From assembly GCF_000716535.1 (NCBI RefSeq), contig NZ_JNWV01000037.1, positions 248,001-312,000 of the forward strand: a stretch of 64,000 nt of DNA, in the 5' to 3' direction. Shown one piece after another: positions 15,168 to 23,352 of this stretch (its first letter is position 1; every line of letters starts with the position of its first letter). The DNA is from Streptomyces flaveolus (GTDB taxonomy: Bacteria > Actinomycetota > Actinomycetes > Streptomycetales > Streptomycetaceae). A model generated the notes under the pieces. That model had not been told where the DNA came from, did no database searches, and worked only from the letters and a program-made list of their open reading frames with translations. The translations under genes were made by a program, and so were the position numbers.

Positions 15168-15578
15168 ATGGCTGGAGGAATCGAACGCGTGCGCCTGGAC
15201 GACGGAACCGTCGTCTGGGCCAGGATCAGCGCCGCCGACCAGGAGGAGCTGGACGAGGGCGGCTACTGGGACACCGGGCTCGGCGACCGGGTCATCGACA
15301 TGGCGGGGGGACTGGCCGGCACGGTCGGTGGCGTCGTGCGCTCCCTGCGCGCCGGTCTGGACACGCCGGCCCCCGTCGAGGTCTCCGTCAGCTTCGGTAT
15401 CGAACTGACGGCGCAGTCCGGCAAGATCGTCAGCGCCATCGCCGAGGGCGGCGGCACCTCCTCCCTCACCGTGTCCCTGACCTGGACCGAACCGGCCGCG
15501 GCGGCGGGCGGCACGGACCCGGCGACGGCGGGCGGCGCGGTCGTACCGTCGCAGTCCCCGGCCCCCGGCGCCGTATGA
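15168..15578 (+). CDS. Trypsin-co-occurring (Trypco1-like, CU044_2847 family) protein
   Basis: 136 residues. The middle section (VEVSVSFGIELTAQSGKIVSAIAEGG, then SLTVSLTW) is the characteristic beta-rich Trypco1 core. The C-terminus is Ala/Gly/Pro-rich. This family is nearly always encoded beside a trypsin-like protease or another effector in NTP-dependent conflict systems. Its stop overlaps the start of the trypsin/VMAP gene in ATGA, so the two are translationally coupled. A role as partner or adaptor of the protease is inferred from this association; no activity is established. Confidence 0.8.
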   Translation: MAGGIERVRLDDGTVVWARISAADQEELDEGGYWDTGLGDRVIDMAGGLAGTVGGVVRSLRAGLDTPAPVEVSVSFGIELTAQSGKIVSAIAEGGGTSSLTVSLTWTEPAAAAGGTDPATAGGAVVPSQSPAPGAV

Positions 15579-18055
15579 GCGCCTTCGGCGAGATGGTGCG
15601 CCCCTCCCTCGCGCGCATCGGCGCACCGGGTGACGGGTATGCAACGGACCGTGACTCGTACTGGGGGTCGGGGTTCTTCATAGCCCCGGGTTGGCTGTTG
15701 ACCTGCGCCCACGTCGTGGGAAAGGGGGGAGCCGCGGTGTGCCGAGGGGAGAGCGCCCTGAGCGTGACCTGGCAGGAGCGCACCGCCGACGGCGCCTGGG
15801 AGCCGCGCGACGGCACCGGGACGGCGGTCGTCGTGGCGCCCCGGCCCGAGGCCGGGCGGCCGGCGCGTGATCCCTGGCCGTTCCCCGACCTCGCGCTCGT
15901 CCGGGTGACCGGCGCCGACAAGGTGCGCTGCCTGTGGCTCGGCGACCGGGAAGCCGGCCCGCGCACCCCGCTCGGGCTCTACGGCTGGTCGGTGCAGACC
16001 GGCGAGCTGGGCATCCGGCAGGGCAGCGGCGAACTCGCCGGTTCCGACGCCCGCGCCCTGTTGCTCACCGGCATCCTGCCCATCGGCGGACTCTCCGGCG
16101 GGCCGGTGCTCGACCTGCGGCACGGCTCCGTCATCGGAGTGATCAAAGGGCGTCGGCGGGAGGAGGGCGTCGCCGTCCCGGTCACCGCGCTGTACGAACT
16201 GCTGGACTCGCGCGAGGCCGGGCGCGCGGTGCGTGAGGCGCTGCGCGCCCACGACCTCCATCACGCGAGCCTCCTCGACGCCCCCTCGCCGTACCCGCAC
16301 TGGACCGCCGTCCAGGCCACCCTGCCAGGTCACGCGCCCTCCGTCTCCGGGATCACCACCGAACTGCGCACCCGGCTGTACGGCCATCTCGCCCATCTGC
16401 CGCCGCCGGCCGGAGCGGGTGAGGTCGTCCACCTCGTGGAGGACGTGAAGGAGCAGGTGCGGGGCGAGCGGCTGCCGTCGCTGGTGCTGCCCAACGTCCG
16501 CACCTGGCGCGAGGGCGCCGCGCTGCTGTACGGCCTGCGCATGCTCGACCCCGGCGGCGGCGGTGGAACGCTGGTCGACCTGGACGCCGTACTGCTGTAC
16601 GCCGCCCGGGTGGCCCGCAAGGCCGCGCGCGAGCACGCCGGGGAGGTGGCGGAGGGGCGGCTGCGGGCGTTCACCGCGTGGATAGCCGGGCAGGCCGCCG
16701 GCCACCGGCACTGGGCGGTAGGCGAGGCCATACGCGCGCTGCTGGAGGGCGCGGAGGGCGCCGAGGGAGCGGCGCGGGCCGACGGTTCGACCACCGCCGC
16801 GACCGGTTGGCCGTCCGGCGGCCCTTCCGACAGCCAGAGCGGCAGCCGGCCCGGTGGCCCGCCCGACAGCCGGCCCGGTGGCCCGTCCAACGGAGTGCCC
16901 GTGGCGAACGGGGCGGTCGTGACTCCGGCGCAGGCCATTCCGGCGCAGAGCGGAGCCGTCGACGTGCCGACACCGGTCGGAGCCCTAGACGCGCCGTCCG
17001 CCCTCGAAGCGCCGTCCACCGTCGAATGCCCCGGCACTGCGACACCCACCGAGCCCGGCGCGGCGCCGCTCCCCGCCGGGTCCGCCGAGACGGCCGAGTG
17101 GGGCCGCGCGACGCAGCCGCAGGTCACCGCCCCCGCCCTCCTCACCCCCTCCGCCGACACCCGCACCGACGTCCTCGTCAAGGTCGGCCCGGCCACCTAC
17201 GGCCGGCATCCCTGGAGCGTGCAGCTCATCTACGGCGGGCAGGACGTCACGCCGGTCGCCGGGGACGACCGGGGCGTGCGGGCCGAGGAGCTGGCGCGGG
17301 TGCTGCGCGAGCCGTTGGCCAAGGCGCTGAACGTGGGGGACCACGGGGAGCATCTCGCCGCGATCGAGGTCTTCCTGCCCCGCAAGCTGTTCGATCTCCC
17401 GGTGGACGACTGGCAGTTGCTCCCCGATCCCCGCGCCGCCGCAACGGACGAGGACGACGAGGACGACGACTTCGTGGACGAGCGGGCCCTGCCGCTCGGG
17501 ATGCGGCGGACCGTCGTCGTCCGGGACGTCCGGCGCAACGGCCTGCCCCCCTCCCCGGAGTGGCGCCGCCGCTGGAAGGGCGTCCTGCGCGGACCGCTGG
17601 CGCACGGGACGCTGCACGGGCGGCCCGCCGCCGAGGGGCATCCGCCGGGGGTCCGGGCCGGGGGCAGGTTCCCGTACTACGGCGCCCTGTCGGCGATGAG
17701 CGACGCGTCCGTGCCCGTCTACTGCGGTCCCGTCGGCAGCGGTGAGGGCTACGCGGCCATGCGGGACGCGCTGCGCTCCGGGCACTCGGTGGTGCTGTGG
17801 CGCCGTGACCTGCATGATCACGACGAGTGCGGGGACTTCCACCGGCAGGCCGCCGACCTGCTGGGGCTCGCCGGGCACGCGGACGGGCTGCACGGTCCGG
17901 TTCGCGATCTGCGCATCCGCCTGGCCGACCCGGACACCGCACGGGCGCAGGGCCTGCGCGGCAAGATCGCCGTACTTTTCGACCCGCCGCCGGACCGGCC
18001 GCCGTACGGGACGGAGAGCATGCGACCGCCGCCGCTGGCCGCGCCCGGCGGCTGA
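15575..18055 (+). CDS. Trypsin-like protease fused to a VMAP-C (vWA-MoxR-associated) domain
   Basis: 826 residues. Residues 20-215 are a trypsin-like domain with an intact triad: His46 in LTCAHVVG, Asp105 in FPDLALVRV, Ser174 in GLSGGPV. No signal peptide is present, so it acts in the cytoplasm. Residues 235-400 are a helical middle region. Residues 395-525 are a Gly/Pro/Ser/Ala linker. From about 530 a C-terminal VMAP-C domain contains the acidic DEDDEDDDF segment (628-636), WRRRWKGVLRG and SVVLWRRDLHDHDECGDF. In the known ternary systems VMAP links a MoxR ATPase and a vWA protein to an effector. Here those partners follow at 18244 and 19265. Confidence 0.85.
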   Translation: MSAFGEMVRPSLARIGAPGDGYATDRDSYWGSGFFIAPGWLLTCAHVVGKGGAAVCRGESALSVTWQERTADGAWEPRDGTGTAVVVAPRPEAGRPARDPWPFPDLALVRVTGADKVRCLWLGDREAGPRTPLGLYGWSVQTGELGIRQGSGELAGSDARALLLTGILPIGGLSGGPVLDLRHGSVIGVIKGRRREEGVAVPVTALYELLDSREAGRAVREALRAHDLHHASLLDAPSPYPHWTAVQATLPGHAPSVSGITTELRTRLYGHLAHLPPPAGAGEVVHLVEDVKEQVRGERLPSLVLPNVRTWREGAALLYGLRMLDPGGGGGTLVDLDAVLLYAARVARKAAREHAGEVAEGRLRAFTAWIAGQAAGHRHWAVGEAIRALLEGAEGAEGAARADGSTTAATGWPSGGPSDSQSGSRPGGPPDSRPGGPSNGVPVANGAVVTPAQAIPAQSGAVDVPTPVGALDAPSALEAPSTVECPGTATPTEPGAAPLPAGSAETAEWGRATQPQVTAPALLTPSADTRTDVLVKVGPATYGRHPWSVQLIYGGQDVTPVAGDDRGVRAEELARVLREPLAKALNVGDHGEHLAAIEVFLPRKLFDLPVDDWQLLPDPRAAATDEDDEDDDFVDERALPLGMRRTVVVRDVRRNGLPPSPEWRRRWKGVLRGPLAHGTLHGRPAAEGHPPGVRAGGRFPYYGALSAMSDASVPVYCGPVGSGEGYAAMRDALRSGHSVVLWRRDLHDHDECGDFHRQAADLLGLAGHADGLHGPVRDLRIRLADPDTARAQGLRGKIAVLFDPPPDRPPYGTESMRPPPLAAPGG

Positions 18056-18093
18056 CCCGTCGGCGGCCCCCGCCGCTCCCGGTGGACGTCCCG

Positions 18094-18187
18094 TCAACTC
18101 TGTTGAGTCGCACGGCTGTTCGCGGGAAGAGGGAGGGGGCGTCGTACGCCGCGAACCTCGGCGGGCGCGGCCGGCGGGCGGTAGCCT
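18094..18187 (+). promoter_or_regulatory. Possible promoter and small dyad upstream of the MoxR gene
   Basis: TAGCCT (18182-18187) fits a -10 box and would give a leader of about 50 bases. Further upstream is the dyad tcaac-tct-gttga (18094-18106). It resembles half of the GTCAAC...GTTGAC palindromes at 11358 but has a 3-base instead of a 4-base centre. The 188-base gap before the MoxR gene contains no coding sequence. Confidence 0.35.
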
Positions 18188-18243
18188 CGTACGTCGGACG
18201 GCCGGGCCCGCTGCATGATCACCAGAGCCGGGAGGAGCCCAAG

Positions 18244-19257
18244 GTGAACGACTGGCGGATCTACCGCGGAGTGGGTCAGCCGCACGACGGCATGCGACGG
18301 TTGCCGGCGCCGCCGCCCTGGCGTGACTTCGCCGCCTCCCGGGACGGCGGGGACAGCGGCCCGGAAGATCCCAGCAGCCCCCGCCGGCTCGGCGTGCGCC
18401 GCCGTCTGGTCGAGAACTACGCGCCCCGGCCGGCCGAGGTCGACGCGGTCAACGCGGCCCTCTATCTGCGCCGGCCCCTGCTGGTGACCGGCAACCCGGG
18501 AACCGGCAAGTCGACCCTGGCGTACGCGATCGCCCACGAACTCGGCCTGGGCAAGGTGCTGCGCTGGCCCATCGTCAGCCGTACCACCCTCCAGGACGGC
18601 CTGTACCGGTACGACGCCATCGCCCGGCTCCAGGACGTCCAGCTCGAGCGCGCCCGCGGCGACGACCGCGGTGCCGAGGCCTCCGGGATCGGCTCCTACA
18701 TCCGCCTCGGACCCCTCGGCACCGCGCTCCTGCCCGCGGAGCAGCCCCGCGTCCTGCTCATCGACGAGCTGGACAAGAGCGACCTCGATCTGCCCAACGA
18801 CCTGCTGAACACGCTGGAGGAAGGCGAGTTCTCGGTCCCCGAGCTGGAACGGCTGGCCGACCGGGAACCCGTCGTCGAGGTGCTCACGCACGACGGCGAC
18901 CGGGTGGCCGTGCGCGGCGGACGCGTCGCGTGCACCGCGTTCCCGGTGATCGTGATGACCTCCAACGGCGAACGCGACTTCCCCGCCCCGCTGCTGCGCC
19001 GCTGCGTCCAGCTCGAACTGGACCCGCCCGGCGAGGAGCAGCTCACCGCCATGGTCGAGGCGCACCTCGGCACGGACGGCGTCGCCGCCGGCAGCGATCT
19101 CATCCGCCGCTTCCTGGAGCGGGAACCCGGCGAGGTGCTCGCCGCCGACCAGCTCCTCAACGCCCTGTTCCTCACCCAGCACGATCCGCACGCGCAGGGC
19201 CTCACCCGGGAGCGGATCGCCGAGATGCTGATGCAACCGCTCGACCGCACGAGGTGA
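18244..19257 (+). CDS. MoxR-family AAA+ ATPase
   Basis: 337 residues from a GTG with ggaggag six bases upstream. Walker A is GNPGTGKS (83-90), Walker B LLIDE (171-175) followed by LDKSDLDLPNDLLN, sensor 1 MTSNGERDFP (238-247), and the arginine finger LLRRC (250-254). The N-terminal 50 residues are a poorly conserved lead. MoxR ATPases remodel vWA-domain partners. It is the first of two genes with the SAV_2336-type protein, seven bases apart. With the preceding VMAP protein it makes a vWA-MoxR-VMAP type set. Confidence 0.9.
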   Translation: MNDWRIYRGVGQPHDGMRRLPAPPPWRDFAASRDGGDSGPEDPSSPRRLGVRRRLVENYAPRPAEVDAVNAALYLRRPLLVTGNPGTGKSTLAYAIAHELGLGKVLRWPIVSRTTLQDGLYRYDAIARLQDVQLERARGDDRGAEASGIGSYIRLGPLGTALLPAEQPRVLLIDELDKSDLDLPNDLLNTLEEGEFSVPELERLADREPVVEVLTHDGDRVAVRGGRVACTAFPVIVMTSNGERDFPAPLLRRCVQLELDPPGEEQLTAMVEAHLGTDGVAAGSDLIRRFLEREPGEVLAADQLLNALFLTQHDPHAQGLTRERIAEMLMQPLDRTR

Positions 19258-19264
19258 GAGGCGG

Positions 19265-22200
19265 ATGCCGGGGATGCGCCTGGACGAGCTGATCGGCAAG
19301 CTGCGCCAGGGCGGGCTCCAGCCGACCGCCGAGGACGTGGCCGACGCGCTCTGGCTGGCCGGGCGGCTGGGCACGGCCGCGTCCGGCGACCCCGACGGCA
19401 CGTCCGGCCCGGGGCCGGGCGGCCCGCCCGGCTCTTCCGGTTCCTCCGGCGCGGGCGGCGCGTCCGGTCCGGGGGCGGCGGACGTACCGCCGGACGACCA
19501 CCGCGCGGACGGCCCCGGCAGCCCGCAGGCGCTCCGCGCGGACGCGCCCGCCCCCGCCGTCCCGCTGCACACCCCGAGCCCCGCCCCCTACGCCCGGACC
19601 GACGGCGACCCCGCGGCCTTCCCGGTCCGCGCCCCCGCCGCCGGCGCCCTGCCCGGACTGCTCGGCCTGCAGAAGGCACTGCGTGCCCTCGGCCGCTACC
19701 GCACCCCCTCCGCGCGCGGCCGGGACGAGCGGATCGACGAGGCGGCCACCGCCGACCGGGCCGCCGCCAGCGGCATCCTGCTCCCCGTCACCCGGCCCGG
19801 CCGCCACCGGCGCTGCGACGTCCAGCTCCTCATGGACACCGGGCCCGCCATGGCCGTGTGGGGCGAGATGGTCGAGGAACTGCGCCAGGCCTGCCAGCAG
19901 TCCGGCGCGTTCGCCTCCGTCCGCGTCCACCACCTGTACGCCGACGGCTCCGGCACCCCCCTCGTCGGTACGACCGTCGGTCCCGGCCGGCGTACCCGGC
20001 TGCGGCCCGCCGACGAGCTGCACGACCCCAGCGGACGCCGGCTCACCTTCGTCATCAGCGACTGCGTCGGCCCGCTGTGGCAGAACGGCACCGCGCAGCG
20101 CCTGCTGCACGGCTGGCCGCGCACCGCCCCGCTGGCGGTGGTCCAGCCGCTGCCGCCCCGGCTGTGGGGCCGGACCGCGCTGCCCGCCGAGCCCGGGCTG
20201 CTGGTCCGCACCGGCGAGTCCGGAGGACGCCTCGACTTCCTGCCCGAGGACGAGCCGTGGGAGGAAGCGGAGGAACCGCCGCCGGGCGCGCGGCCCGTGC
20301 CCGTGCTCCAGCCCACCCCGGAGGCGTTCGCGGCCTTCGCCCGGCTGCTCGCCGGGACCGGGCCGACCCGCGAGCACGCCTGGGCCGGCTTCGCCCACCC
20401 CGCCACCGCACCGGGGGCCGTCGCCGCCGCACCGCCGGCCCGCAGCGACGAGGAGCTGCTGCGCGCCTTCCGCGCCGGCGCCTCACCCGGCGCCCTCCGG
20501 CTGGCCGTCTACCTCGCCGCCGCGCCCCTCACCCTGCCCGTGATGCGGCTGGTCCAGCGGGCCATGCTGCCCGACACCGGCCCCATGGAACTGGCCGAGG
20601 TGCTGCTCGGCGGACTGCTGCGGCAGCTGCCCGGCACCGAGGAGCAGCCGTGCTTCGCGTACTCGCCGCGCATGCAGGACCTGCTGCTGTCCTCCCTCGA
20701 CCAGGACACCGCCGGGCTCGTCCTCAAGCACTGCTCGGCCTATGTGGAACGCCACTTCGGCAAGGGCACCCGCAACTTCGCCGCCCTGGCCGCGGCCAGG
20801 CTCGCCGACCACGACCCGGACGCCGGTACCGCACGCCCCGCCGAGGACGGCGGTGCGCGGGACGGCGGCAGCGTGGAGGCCGAGCTGTTCGCCCGCATCC
20901 CGGCGCGCGTGCTGCGCTTCTACCTGCCGGACCTGGTCACCCCCGATCCGCTGGCGGAGGCCGAGCGGCTGCTCGACCGGTGGCGGCAGCTGGCCGACCC
21001 GGAGATGCTGCGCCGGGCCCGGGAACAGGCGCGCGTCGCCGCGGCGGGCACGGGTGCCGACGGTCCCGGCCCCACGGCCCGGGCCCGCCTGGTCCTCGGC
21101 CGCGTGCTGCGCGCGGAGGCCGGTACGGCGGGCGCGCGGGCGGCGGGGCGGCGCGCCGGGCTGCTGCGCGAGGCGGCGGCCGAACTCGCCGGCGCGTACG
21201 GGACGGCTCCCGCCGACAGCCGGGAACGGGCGGAAGCGGCTCTGGAGCTGGCCTCGTGCCGACGGGAGCTGTGGCGGCTGACGGCGGAACGGGACCACCT
21301 GACGGAAGCGCTCGGCACCCTGGACGGCGAGGTCCCGCCCTGGCCCCGCATAACGGCCGTCGCCCGCCGCTGGCGGCCCGGCCTCGGGGAACCCGGGGGC
21401 GCGGCTTTGGGCGAGAGCGGCTCCGGTGGGCCGGCCGAGCGCACCGCCGACGAGGACGCCTTCTCGCGGGACGGCGCCGGTGGGGTGGTCCCGGGCCGAG
21501 GCGCGGCGGGCTTCGGCGGCCCCGGTGAGAGTGGGGCCGCCGGCGGTGAGCTCGCTGACGGGGCGTCCGGTGAGGACCGGTCCGGTGACAGCGGGCTCCG
21601 TGACGGGGCGCTCGGTGAAGACCAGGGCCACGATGTCGGTCCCGGTGACGCGCGGATCGGTGACAGCCAGATCGACGCCGACGGTTCCGGTGACGCTGGG
21701 GCCGGCGACAGCGGCTCCGCTGACAGCGAGGTCGGCCTCGCCGGTTCCGGCGACGCCCGGGACACCGGGGGCGCCGGGGTCGCTCGCGGCCGTACCGGTG
21801 ATGACGGCGGTTCCGGGTACGGCGTCGACGGCACGGACACCGCCGTACCCGCCGCCGGCGAGCCGCCACCGGAAGGCGTTCCCGAGTCCCCCGCGAGCCG
21901 GGACGGCGTGCCCTGGGAGGTGACCGCCCACCGGGCCCGGCTGTTGTTGCGCGGGCGGGTTCTGCTCGATCTGCGGCATCCCGGTGCCGCCGTGCCCGAA
22001 CTGCGGGAGGCCGGCGCGGTGTTGGCCCGGGAGCGGGTGCCCGACGCCGTACGGGGACCCGCGCTGCTCGACCTCGCGCGGGCGCTGCGCGGGGCCGGCG
22101 CCGAGGACGCCGAGACCCGGCGGGCGTTCGGCGAGGCGCTGGCCGCCGCCGGGGACGATCCGGACCTGCTGCTGCCGTGCCTGGCCGCGCTGGCCGCGTT

Positions 22201-22981
22201 CCACGACGCGGCCGGGGAGACCGGGGAGGCCGACGCGGCGTACGAGCGGGCCGCGCTGCTCGCCCCCGCCGACGGCCCGCTGCGCGTCCAGCTCCTCACC
22301 GCCTGGGGCGAGTCACTGCTGCGGCGGGCCTCGGCCGGTGACGGGGCCGGTGTGGTGGACCGGGCCGAGTACGTGCTGCGCGAGGCGCTGAAGTCGCTGC
22401 CCGCCCGGTCCGCGCACCGCGGCCGGCTCCAGGGCCTGGTCGGCAGCGCGCTCGCCCAGCGCTTCCGCCACGTCGGCTTCCTGCCCGACCTCTTCGAGAG
22501 CCGGCACCTGCTCGGCCAGGCGGTGCGCGCGGCGACCGACGCGGCCGTACGGGCCGAGGTCTGGCTGCAGTTGGGCCGGGTGCGGCTGGAGGGCTGGTAC
22601 CACGCGGGCGCGCCGGTGCTGATGGAGGCGTTGCAGGCGTACGAGAACGCCGAGCGGGAGGCGGAGGCGGCCCACGGCGGTGACCCCGGCTCGGTGACGG
22701 CCGCGCGAGCCCGGCACGGCTGCGGGGCGGTGCTGGCGCTGATGGGGCGGCCCGGCGCGGCCCGTGGCGCGTTCCGGGCGGCCGTGGAGCAGTGGCAGCG
22801 GCTCGTCGGGGCGCTGCGCGAGGTCGACTGGGCCGATGTCGAGCTGACCCGGCGGGCGGAGCGGCAACCGCCGCCCGCGGACGCCCGGTCGCTGCCGGAA
22901 CCGGACTGGCGGGAAACGGCCCCGCCGTGGTGGCCGTGGTCCCAGGACTGGACCGACGCGCGCGAACTTGACCGGAGTTGA
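19265..22981 (+). CDS. SAV_2336-type large protein with vWA-like and TPR regions
   Basis: 1238 residues. Residues 1-150 contain a short helical start and a Gly/Pro/Ala-rich linker. Residues 165-340 resemble the SAV_2336 N-terminal domain: CDVQLLMDTGPAMAVW (Asp191) and LTFVISDCVGPLW fit the strand-loop pattern of a vWA fold with a degenerate metal site. Residues 380-560 are helical (winged-helix-like), and 560-700 are TPR-like. Residues 700-870 are a Gly/Asp/Ser low-complexity linker, and the rest is TPR-like. It is probably the vWA partner of the MoxR ATPase seven bases upstream. An alternative ATG lies nine bases downstream. Confidence 0.75.
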   Translation: MPGMRLDELIGKLRQGGLQPTAEDVADALWLAGRLGTAASGDPDGTSGPGPGGPPGSSGSSGAGGASGPGAADVPPDDHRADGPGSPQALRADAPAPAVPLHTPSPAPYARTDGDPAAFPVRAPAAGALPGLLGLQKALRALGRYRTPSARGRDERIDEAATADRAAASGILLPVTRPGRHRRCDVQLLMDTGPAMAVWGEMVEELRQACQQSGAFASVRVHHLYADGSGTPLVGTTVGPGRRTRLRPADELHDPSGRRLTFVISDCVGPLWQNGTAQRLLHGWPRTAPLAVVQPLPPRLWGRTALPAEPGLLVRTGESGGRLDFLPEDEPWEEAEEPPPGARPVPVLQPTPEAFAAFARLLAGTGPTREHAWAGFAHPATAPGAVAAAPPARSDEELLRAFRAGASPGALRLAVYLAAAPLTLPVMRLVQRAMLPDTGPMELAEVLLGGLLRQLPGTEEQPCFAYSPRMQDLLLSSLDQDTAGLVLKHCSAYVERHFGKGTRNFAALAAARLADHDPDAGTARPAEDGGARDGGSVEAELFARIPARVLRFYLPDLVTPDPLAEAERLLDRWRQLADPEMLRRAREQARVAAAGTGADGPGPTARARLVLGRVLRAEAGTAGARAAGRRAGLLREAAAELAGAYGTAPADSRERAEAALELASCRRELWRLTAERDHLTEALGTLDGEVPPWPRITAVARRWRPGLGEPGGAALGESGSGGPAERTADEDAFSRDGAGGVVPGRGAAGFGGPGESGAAGGELADGASGEDRSGDSGLRDGALGEDQGHDVGPGDARIGDSQIDADGSGDAGAGDSGSADSEVGLAGSGDARDTGGAGVARGRTGDDGGSGYGVDGTDTAVPAAGEPPPEGVPESPASRDGVPWEVTAHRARLLLRGRVLLDLRHPGAAVPELREAGAVLARERVPDAVRGPALLDLARALRGAGAEDAETRRAFGEALAAAGDDPDLLLPCLAALAAFHDAAGETGEADAAYERAALLAPADGPLRVQLLTAWGESLLRRASAGDGAGVVDRAEYVLREALKSLPARSAHRGRLQGLVGSALAQRFRHVGFLPDLFESRHLLGQAVRAATDAAVRAEVWLQLGRVRLEGWYHAGAPVLMEALQAYENAEREAEAAHGGDPGSVTAARARHGCGAVLALMGRPGAARGAFRAAVEQWQRLVGALREVDWADVELTRRAERQPPPADARSLPEPDWRETAPPWWPWSQDWTDARELDRS
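21540..21790 (+). repeat. Degenerate internal repeat coding a Gly/Asp/Ser-rich linker
   Basis: Short DNA repeats built on ggtgac/gctgac recur every 15-18 bases and encode G-D-S/A-G blocks (about residues 758-842 of the SAV_2336-type protein). Two longer near-copies contain gacggggcg...ggtga. The segment is likely a flexible, fast-evolving linker. Confidence 0.6.
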
Positions 22982-23073
22982 ACCGTCCAGGGTTTCTGGT
23001 TCCGGCCTGTCGGGAAGAAGTGGGCAGCCACTGCGGCTGTGCGGGGCGGGCGTAGGGCAGGGAGGAGCCGAGG

Positions 23074-23352
23074 GTGGGGGAGCTTAGGACACGGGGGGCC
23101 GGCCTCGGCGAGGACGCCGAAGAGGTCGTGCTCCCGCCCGACCTCACCGACGTCGACCTGCGGACACTGCGTGCCATGGACGATCCGGCGGTGCTCGCGG
23201 CGGTCGCCGGGGTGCTCGCCGACCCGGACGGGCTGCGCCGGGTCTGGTACACCACCGGCGGGGACGACGAGATCATGCCGGGCCGGCCAGGGCGTGCGTT
23301 TTCGGCCGGTCCCGCACGGCAGCCCTTACGCGGCGAGGACACCGTGGCATGA
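23074..23352 (+). CDS. Short peptide with an FxsA-like leader; possible RiPP precursor
   Basis: 92 residues from a GTG with ggaggag six bases upstream, the same start context as the MoxR gene. Residues 19-50 (VLPPDLTDVDLRTL then DPAVLAAVAGVLAD) resemble the helical leader of FxsA (FxSxx-COOH) precursors. The C-terminal part is different: it runs VWYTTGGDDEIMPG and then AFSAGP, and does not end in F-x-S-x-x. Codon 85 is TTA, and the last 20 codons are rich in rare choices (CCA, TTT, GCA). The stop overlaps the HExxH gene in ATGA. No radical SAM gene is beside it. The precursor role is an inference; a small accessory protein is the alternative. Confidence 0.5.
   Translation: MGELRTRGAGLGEDAEEVVLPPDLTDVDLRTLRAMDDPAVLAAVAGVLADPDGLRRVWYTTGGDDEIMPGRPGRAFSAGPARQPLRGEDTVA
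23326..23328 (+). promoter_or_regulatory. TTA codon (bldA-dependent translation)
   Basis: In-frame TTA, codon 85 of the peptide gene at 23074. In Streptomyces TTA is read only by the bldA tRNA, abundant late in growth, so it limits translation to development. No other in-frame TTA was noticed in the window. Confidence 0.8.
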
